Assembly: GCF_932294415.1 (NCBI RefSeq) | Contig: NC_065537.1 | Location: 52,275,802-52,339,801 of the forward strand | Direction of reading: 5' to 3' | Length of the DNA: 64,000 nt | Source: Quercus robur | Lineage: Eukaryota; Streptophyta; Magnoliopsida; Fagales; Fagaceae | Made by a program: the position numbers and the translations under genes | Part shown: one piece after another, positions 56,412 to 64,000 of the stretch | How positions within the stretch are numbered: the stretch's first letter is position 1 | Layout of the letters: every line of letters begins with the position of its first letter | The notes under the pieces: generated by a model | Databases searched by the model: none | Told to the model about the DNA's origin: nothing | What the model saw: the letters and a program-made list of their open reading frames with translations, nothing else

Positions 56412-58271
56412 ATGAGCTCTCCCGTGAGCTCCCTAGGACTCTCCCGTGAAGAAGAAGCAGACCTAAGACGCAGCACTAAGAAAGCCAAGGAATCCCACAC
56501 ATCTGAGCCTCCCACTGATGTCAGGCAGCAAGGGAATAGCTCTTTCGCTCCTTTTGGAGCACAAGGACCAAGCATATCCTTTAAGGATAAGCTGATAGGT
56601 GAAATACCAGGTGCCTATACACAGGCATTTGACTTCACTAGATACATTGAGAACGAGATGGAAGTGGAAGCAACAGTAGAGGACATCAGGGAAGGGTTCG
56701 CTGCTGTCAACCTTTCTAAGGAAACCAAGCAATGAATTAGAGCCAACTGGACCAATGCACTCATCATTAAGGTGTATGGGAGACCGGTTGGTTTTAACTA
56801 CCTTCACTCAAGGGTTCATTCTCTCTGGAAGCCCACAGGGAGACTTGACTGCGTCGACCTGGGTTGTGAGTTTTTCCTTATCCATTTTTCCTGTAGAGAA
56901 GATCATGACATGGTGTTGAAGAAAGGCCCCTGGTTTATAGGGGAGCACTTTCTAGCTATAAGGCCATGGGAGCCAAATTTCGATCCCGATGAGGCGAACA
57001 TTGCATCGATTGCTGTCTGGGTAAGGCTTCCAAAGCTCCCCGTTGAATATTATGATGCAGAGGCGCTCAAGGAAATTGGACAAGCTATTGGTACAGTTCT
57101 ACGTATCGACACTCATACAGCAACGGAGTCAAGGGGACGATACGCAAGACTTTGTGTGCAAGTCGACATCAACAAACCATTGATATACACTTTATTGATC
57201 GGCGGCTTCCACCAAGCAGTGATATACGAGGGAATTAGCAAGCTTTGCTTCTCTTGTGGCCGAGTTGGTCACCGCCGGGAGGCCTGCCACTACACGATAA
57301 AAAGCCCAGCGTTTAAGGGTCAAGACAAAAACGTACACCCATGCAAGGTGAATGGGAATGAGCAGGAAAATAGTACAGGTAACGCCCACGTCTCGGATAA
57401 TGGAGACAAACCCCACTCAGGACAGGTGGATGTAAACGGGTACGGCCCTTGGCTTGTAGTGACACGTAAAAAGTAAGGAAGTAGGATCAACAAGAAAAGT
57501 AGTGGGGGTGAGCCACTGAAGGCAGCAGTGATTGAGTCCAAATTTTCCTATTCAGCGCCTCTATCCAAAGCAGGAGTGGGCCTTGCGAAAGAAGGAAAGA
57601 GGAAAGCCAATGGGTCTCCGAATGGTGTTGATAAAGGCCCGAGGAATTTGAAGCCATCCCGAGGACAGAAAGGTAATTCACTTAAGGCTTTTTATAGGGA
57701 AAAGACTCAAGCTTCAACATCTACATCCTCCGCCATTCAGTCCAGTTCTTTCAATGCTTCTTTCCCTTCTAGTTTTAAGTTTAGAGACAGCTCATTCATC
57801 TCAAATGGAACCACCAACAGCAACTTCAAGTTCTCTAGTGAAGCCAGTAAGGAAAATAGTAGTCACAGTGGAGGAACTGGCATGGAAAATGATGGAGCAA
57901 CATCGGTGGATTTGCAAATTGGGCAAGCTGGTAAAGAAATTAGTAAGTCTAGAAGTTTGGAGGATTGTGTCTCAGCCATCTCTAATACCGTTCTCATGCG
58001 AATTCAACCTAAGGTGGATACCGGCGGAAAGAAGGTTGCTAATAAACCTTCCCATCTCAACCTTAGTAATGAGGAACAAGAGCTTGCCGAAATTGACCCA
58101 GGTATGCCTTTCCATGATCAAGGTCAGCTTGCAATCGTGGGTCAGAGAGATGATGATGGAAGTGCTACCACAATGTGTCTTCCTCATTCCGAGGAGGGGA
58201 TACTCCAAGAAATTGAAACACCAGATTGGATGGAGTTCGAGGGAGGAGGTGTGTCTCATGCCTACTGCTGA
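56412..58271 (+). pseudogene. LINE ORF1 (DUF4283-type RNA-binding protein with CCHC knuckle)
   Basis: One continuous frame of about 620 codons is interrupted only by TGA at 56733-56735 and TAA at 57474-57476. The DUF4283-like domain lies around 56772-57010 (HFSCREDHDMVLKKGPWFIG). The zinc knuckle CFSCGRVGHRREAC at about 57247-57288 has the CX2CX4HX4C spacing. A Ser/Asn-rich tail follows. Such ORF1 proteins bind LINE RNA and form the retrotransposition particle. The two stops would truncate it before the knuckle. Confidence 0.88.
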
Positions 58272-58299
58272 TGAAAGTACTGCCTTTTTTATTTCATTT

Positions 58300-60785
58300 A
58301 TGATGAACATCATTATTTGGAATTGTAGAGGGGCACTAAAGCCCTCCTTTCAGTCAAGTGTGCGTGATCTAGTTGCCAACCACGATCCAGCTATACTCGT
58401 GGTTATGGAGACTCGCATTGGTAGTGATAAAGCTAAGGATATTACTGATAGACTTCCTTTTCAGGGAGCGCTCTTTATTGATTCTATCGGCTCAAAGTAT
58501 TGTGTCACTACAGTCTCTACTTCGATCCTATTTAATGGTGGTGCTCTTGAACCTTTCCTTCCATCAAGGGGCATATGGCAAAGGGACCCATTATCCCCTT
58601 ACCTCTTCATCCTCTGCATGGAAGTTCTTGGTAGAATTATAGAGGATAAATGCAATAACAAGTACTAGAATCCAGTGAAAGCCTCCAAGAGTGGTCCGGC
58701 ATTCTCTCACATTTTCTTTGCCGATGACCTCCTACTGTTTGCTAAGGCGAACCAGCAAAACTGTGAGAGCGTAAGGGAAGCTTTAGATGAATTTTGTATG
58801 GTTTCGGGCCAAAAAATCAACCCCACCAAATCCAAAGTTTATTTTTCTCCTAATATAGATGGAGATCAAAGAATTGAATTTTGTGAGACTCTTGGTTTTC
58901 ATTCTACTCCCAAGCTGGGAGCTTACCTAGGTTTTCCCCTTAGACATGCCGGAGCGTCGAACCAAGATCTAAACTTTGTTCTGGATCGGGTAAATCAGAA
59001 GCTAGCTGGTTGGAAAGCCAACCTTCTGTCGTTTGCTGGCCGAAAAGTTCTTATCCAAGCCTCTGTTAGTGCTGTCCCCACTTATGTGATGCAGACCACC
59101 TACCTCCCAAGCAAAATCTTGGATAATCTAGATAGACTTAACAGAAACTTCCTATGGGGAACTAGTGATTCTGAGAGAAGGATGCACTGGGTGGGATGGG
59201 AGAAAATCACACAACCTATGGAGAAGGGTGGTCTTGGCCTTCAAACAGCAAAAGGCAGAAATTTGGCTTATCTCTCCAAGCTTAATTGGAGATTTCACTC
59301 AGAAAAGGACTCACTTTGGGCTCAAGTCATCAGGAAAAAGTACATGTCTCCTAGAAGAATCGCCTCTAGCAATGAAGATTCCTTCCCTAGCTCTCGGACT
59401 TGGAAGGCTATGAAGAAGGGTATGGAAGTGTTCAAGAGGGGAACGAGATGGAGTCTTGGCCGAGAAAGCAGTCTGAAGTTTTGGCACGATAACTGGACAT
59501 CGAATGGCCCCTTGAGATCTACCATTCATGGCCCGCTTACTAGGGAGGAAGATGAGATCAAAGTTAGAGATATTGCTTTGTTGGATGGTTGGGATTGGGA
59601 GAAACTTTCTATGGTTCTTCCAACAAAATCTGTCTAGAAATTCAAGCGATGCCCCGATTTCATGTGGCTAATGAGGATGACAGAATAATTTGGGATGCTT
59701 CTTCCAATGGAGAGTTCAACCTCAATAGTGCATATACCCTTGCCAATGGGGAAGCTCCTTAATTTTTTAATGGTAAGTGGATTTGGAAGTTAAAGGTACT
59801 GCTAAGAATTCAATTCTTTATTTGGATGTGCCTCCATAACAGCATTGCAACTCGGGAAAGGTTAGTCTCTAGAGGTTTGCAAATGTCCTTGCTTTGCCCT
59901 CTCTGTAATTCCTATCCTGAGACCATCGTCCATCTGTTGAGGAACTGTCACGTAGCTGCAAACTGCTGGCAGAACCTTGGTATAGGGGTCTGCACTCCTG
60001 AGTTTTACTCCATGAGCCTTCCAATTTGGCTGGAAAATAACTGTAAATCTATAAAAACCTCCAACCATCTTCAAATTCCTTGGAGCACAATATTTGCATT
60101 TGGGATATGGACTATTTGGAACCATCGTAACAGTGTGGTATTTAAAAACAAACCAATCAGCCACTCCATTCACAAGGAGATTATTCACAGAGCAGTAGAG
60201 TATTCTTTTATTGCTCAAAACTTCTCAAATTGCAAGCTTCGAATTGAAAGAAGCATTCGATGGGAGAGGCCTAATAGAGGCTGGCATAAGCTAAACACGG
60301 ATGGATCTTCCCTAGGCAATCCTGATTTGGCTAGTGGAGGGGGTATTCTGCGAAATGAGGTGGGTGGTTGGATAAGAGCGTTCATTAGGAAGATTGGTAT
60401 AACCACCAGCTTTGTGGCTGAGCTCTGGGCGCTTAGGGATGGCCTTAGCATGTGTGTGGATATGCAGATTCCAGCTCTTGAAGTTGAATTAGACGCTAAA
60501 GTGGTCGCTGACTTGATGAACAGTTTGAATGCTAATTTCGCGGCCATTGTGGCTGACTGCAGGCAGCTCTTATCTCAAATTCCCCAAGTTAAAGTCTCCC
60601 ATTGTTACCGAGAAGCAAATCGTTGCGCCGATGCCCTCGCAAGACTAGGCTGCACTACATCTCTGAATGTTATGTTTTTCAATTTCCCCCCCCCCCCTAG
60701 TATTTTGAATGTTTTTCTTTCTGATTTATATGGTCTGACTCAGATCAAATTCTGTCCTGTAATTGACACTCCTATTTCTGTTTAA
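58300..60785 (+). pseudogene. LINE ORF2 relic: partial endonuclease, partial reverse transcriptase, zf-RVT, RNase H
   Basis: It starts MMNIIIWNCRGALKPSF (endonuclease beginning, WNCRG). Endonuclease sequence ends near 58498 and is followed directly by late reverse-transcriptase sequence (RDPLSPYLFILCMEVLG), so roughly 450 codons are missing. After a TAG at 58666-58668 the frame continues to FFADDLLLFAKA at about 58714-58749. A frameshift lies near 59620-59650 and a TAA at 59760-59762. The zf-RVT block (CPLCNSYPETIVHLLRNC) and an RNase H domain (NTDGSSLGNP, VAELWALRDG, REANRCADALARLG) complete it. Not functional. Confidence 0.9.
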
Positions 60786-60838
60786 TTGAATATGTTCCCA
60801 AGTTACCAAAAAAAAAAAAAAATTAAGAAGAATATGTA

Positions 60839-61142
60839 TCAATAGTGACTAAAATGCTTCATGTATTACCAATGTTTCAATAGTTATAGATATGTAATGA
60901 ATAGTTTTTTTTTTTTTTTTTTTTGAAAGCGATATGTAATGAATAGTTATTGGCAATAATATCAATTTTATCAGTTTTATCTTACTTTGTTATTTCATAG
61001 ATGCTTGTAAACTATACATGTAATATAATGTAATTTATTGCTAGACATTCAAATTGCCAATAATATTGATTTAAAATCTAGAAGTTTGAACTTTGCACAA
61101 GGTACAATTGTTTTAAAGAAGGGAAAATGCTACATATCAAAG
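60839..61142. other. Short AT-rich spacer
   Basis: It contains a T run at about 60907-60924 and two copies of GATATGTAATGAATAGTT (about 60890 and 60930). No gene was seen. Confidence 0.5.
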
Positions 61143-61465
61143 GCCTATCCCCTATTCTACAAAGGGACAATCTTAACAAAAGAAAAATGTAACATTGGCA
61201 GCATTAACAATGGTCTATCCCCTCCTCTCTCTTACAACAGAGACAATCTTAACAAAAGAAAAATGTAACATTGGCAGCATTAACAATGGTCTATCCCCTC
61301 CTCTCTTTTACAACAGAGACAATCTTAACAAAAGAAAAATGTAACATTGGTAGCATTAACAATGGCCTATCCCCTCTTCTCTTTTACAACAAGGACAATC
61401 TTAACAAAAGAAAAATGTAACATTGGCGGCATTAACAAAGGCCTATCTCCTCTTCTCTTTTTACA
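61143..61465. repeat. 76-bp tandem array, about 4.3 copies
   Basis: ACAATCTTAACAAAAGAAAA recurs at 61167, 61243, 61319 and 61395, exactly 76 bp apart, with GGCCTATCCCCTCCTCTCTT-type text between. Copies differ by only a few bases. The array lies about 120 bp beyond the stop of the FAR1-related gene. Confidence 0.97.
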
Positions 61466-61587
61466 ACGTCCATAGCATTGGCAACATCAAAATCACATAC
61501 CTATACATATTTCAAAAACCCAAGGTTATCTTTTGATAATTTAGTAAAGGCAAAAAAGAAAAAAATAAACTTCCCATCATTTGTTAA

Positions 61588-64000
61588 TCATTTACCAAGA
61601 AAATTCATGTGAGCATCATAATTATTTGTTATGTCACCCAAAGGAACTTGTGCTTGATCAAACCCAACATCTATTCCCTGCAAGAAATTATAATGATTTT
61701 GTGTCATCTATGTCATTGCATAAAAGAATATGCCACTTGTTAATAACTTAAAAAAGCTGAATGAACAAGTTCACCGTTAATGATTCAATGAAATTGTTTT
61801 GGCATCCATTTCCTTGGAGACCTTCATATGTCATCCATGCCATTGAATTAGGTGCCTGATCAGTTTCCTATATCACAAATCACAAATAGTTCTCGTTAAA
61901 ACTTTCAGATTTTTAGCAATAAAAATTCTTTAAAATTGCTTACCTACAAACTCACAAGATTGCTCACCTTATGTGAATAGCATTGCACAGGTGAGATAGA
62001 GTTATTGTAATTTATGAGAGAAGAGTTATTGTTTTCCTGTATGGTAAGATATAAGGAATTAGTTTAACCAAGAATAAAAAAATAAACTGTTTGTACACAA
62101 TGCATGTAAATTTGTCAATATTTTTTGCATCAAGAGCCTACCTTGGATAATTGTTGTCTAACAGTATCTTTTGTTGAAGTTTTTATCTTTCTCCTTGATT
62201 GTTGTTCAACCCAACTTTTACATCTTTTTCAACCCTTACAACCTTCTTTCTTTTTGAGGCCTTTAACCTTTTCAATTAAATTCTTTATAGGTTCTCCATG
62301 ATCCACAATTTCACTACCACCCAATGACATTTGATCTTTAGAATTATCAAGACTCACACATGAAAATTTCATGGCAATATCTTCAACTTGCTTTTCTAAT
62401 TCCTTTGTAACACTCTCTACCAAAGCATATGCTTCTTCGATTTCAGCAGCTCGTGAGGCTAATCTAACTAACCTGGGACATAATCTTCTATACCGTTGTG
62501 TAACTTTTAAGTTAACATCCCCATTGACATCCTTCCCAATACTATCTATGACATACCCATTTTTTGCTTCTCTTGTCCATCTCTTCAAAATGTAAGCATC
62601 GGGAATTATCTTTATATCAAGTATGTCGAAAACCTTCAAAGCATGACAACACAAAATCCCAAATGTTTCAAACTTCCTACAACTGCATGAGATTGTCCTA
62701 CTAATAGGACTACACAATACTTTATATTCTCCAACTTTCTCAAGAAGCACAACAGTATATTCATGCATTGGCTGGCTACAATTCCGATCTTTTATTATTG
62801 CAGCTGATGCATAGTCATACTCATTTTGGAACACTTTAAATATTGTAGGGGTATACACCTGTGATGCTTGCTTCAATAAAGGTGAATTCTTCAAGCACAA
62901 AGGAGGCAATTTTTCCCTAGCATTATACTCAGCCTCTAACTCTTTATCCCGCTTCTACCCTACTACCATCTCAAAATGCTCAAAAAAATCATCCATATTC
63001 AAATTTGATTTCAAGTAATCTTTCAAATCCCCATTCAAACTTTCACTAAGCTGAGCACTTCGCATTCCCAAAGTAACTGCCCTCTTCATGTAACAGTTAG
63101 CCCATTTTTCCTTCAATTTGTATATACCATTTAACCAACTAAGATCCTTAATTGTATAGGTCTGAATCATTTTATTCCAAGCTTCTTCAAATTCACTCTC
63201 ATTCTCATACTTATACATGCAATCTTTAAAGTCTCGGAGGAACAATGAGCCATCCTTCATCAAATTTCCCAATTTCTTGATTCCATTTTGCATTATGTGC
63301 CAAGTACATAATCCATGCCATGTTTCCGACAACACCTCAGCTAATGCCTTTGCAATAGCAAAATCTTGATCAGTAAAGATAGATTTAGGCTTTCTACCAC
63401 CATGTGCTTTTAAAAAACTCTCAAAAATCCATTTGAATGATTCAGCTGTCTCATCGTATAAAAGTGCAGCCCCAAAAATCACCATCTCTCTATGGTGATT
63501 GAAACCAATAAACACAGCTAAAGGTCTAAATTCTTTGTTTGTGCCAAATGTAGTGTCAAAACTAAAAACATCACCAAAATGGGCATAATCAATTATCATT
63601 TTAGCATCAGCCCAAAATATATTAGTTATTTGCTCCTCGATATCCAACTGTACAACATAATGGAACGATGGATTATGAATCAATTGTTGTTGAAAATACC
63701 TTAATAAACTACCGGCTTCACCATATATCAAGCTTCGTTGTCGTCTAGTTCGAAGATAGTTTTTTTTATCAATTCCAGTGTAGCCAAGATTAGCCCTTCC
63801 ACCAGCCTCTCTACTCATTAACTCATGTATCTCCTTAGGCTTAATTCCAGAAGCATAAGCTAAATCAATAGCAAAAGCTTGGACATCAGACATCTTTCGT
63901 TTTGATCGCATCATGAAAGTAGTTGCTGCAAGATGAAGAACATGGTTGTGCTCTAATACAAAATCGTACACCTTGTACTTTCCGGTCTCACGAACTAATG
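61588..64000 (-). pseudogene. FAR1/FHY3-related (FRS) protein, four exons, two in-frame stops, 5' end outside window
   Basis: FRS proteins are transcription factors descended from Mutator-like transposases; FHY3/FAR1 act in far-red light signalling. Exons (minus): 64000-62142, 62036-61968, 61855-61775, 61677-61588, all with GT-AG introns in phase 0. Visible order: end of the FAR1 DNA-binding domain (LVRETGKYKVYDF, LEHNH), MULE transposase domain (FSFDTTFGTNKEF, GFNHHREMVIFGAALL, FTDQDFAIAKA, CTWHIMQN), SWIM zinc finger (CSCRKFETFGILCCH), and a C-terminal exon ending AHMNFLGK. Stops break exon 1: TAG at 62955-62957 (after HFEMVVG) and TGA at 62229-62231 (after KKKEGCKG). Reading frame and splice sites are otherwise intact. 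It is either a young pseudogene or two sequencing errors in a real gene; an intact transposase-derived mobile copy is also possible. Confidence 0.85.

Larger units (their letters stand above)
56338..60822 (+). mobile_element. L1-type LINE with ORF1, internally deleted ORF2 and target duplications
   Basis: Perfect 16-bp direct repeats TTAAGAAGAATATGTA lie at 56322-56337 and 60823-60838. The element ends in an A run (about 60808-60822). ORF1 precedes ORF2. ORF2 has lost the middle of the endonuclease to the start of the reverse transcriptase but keeps RNase H. The first bases, CTTATCAAAAAAAAA, look like another LINE's tail, which may reflect a chimeric insertion. Confidence 0.93.

Noticed and set aside
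61143-61465. CRISPR-like array
   Set aside because: The units are directly adjacent 76-bp tandem copies without unique spacers, in a plant genome.

Overview
This window comes from a plant nuclear genome, most likely a woody eudicot. It is AT-rich, its genes have many GT-AG introns, and much of the sequence is transposon debris (LINEs, SINEs, hAT, Mutator-like, Harbinger, Stowaway, LTR and TRIM elements). The host proteins resemble eudicot families. Placing it in the Fagales would be a guess. All exon joins were made by hand from splice signals, reading frame and family resemblance. There are no transcript data here.

Three host loci are recognised. (1) Positions 49-24455, plus strand: a myotubularin-type phosphoinositide 3-phosphatase. 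It has 18 visible exons that join without a frame break into 816 residues; the N-terminus lies before the window. (2) Positions 30557-32794, plus strand: a complete five-exon cytochrome P450 of the CYP714 type (515 aa), with a TATA box upstream. (3) Positions 61588-64000, minus strand: a FAR1/FHY3-related (FRS) protein with MULE-type transposase and SWIM domains. Four exons keep perfect phase, but the large exon carries two in-frame stops. The gene runs off the right edge.

The rest is mainly mobile DNA, much of it dated by nesting. Intron 3 of the myotubularin gene (9.7 kb) holds a 4.5-kb LINE with a clear target-site duplication. A 987-bp hAT element with 8-bp target duplications sits inside that LINE. 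The same intron also holds a Stowaway element interrupted by a LINE tail and a minus-strand LINE tail interrupted by a 97-bp retroinsertion. Intron 9 carries an RTE-type LINE relic and intron 12 carries a SINE. Between the genes lie a Harbinger-like element (25464-26382), a 334-bp TRIM (33120-33453), a Mutator-like element carrying an importin-alpha exon (35987-37180), a hAT element with a decayed N-terminal transposase (38993-41527), a second hAT miniature element (44010-44945), a Mutator-like GGTTTTAAAA element (48541-49608), a Harbinger-like miniature element (51827-52532), LTR-retrotransposon debris with minisatellites (about 43400-53800) and a second LINE (56338-60822).

The strongest candidate for something new is the Pack-MULE-like element at 35987-37180. 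It has long terminal inverted repeats, a 9-10 bp target duplication, an importin-alpha exon with both splice sites, and a second coding-like fragment on the other strand. No new defence or metabolic system was seen. No tRNA, rRNA or CRISPR feature is supported.
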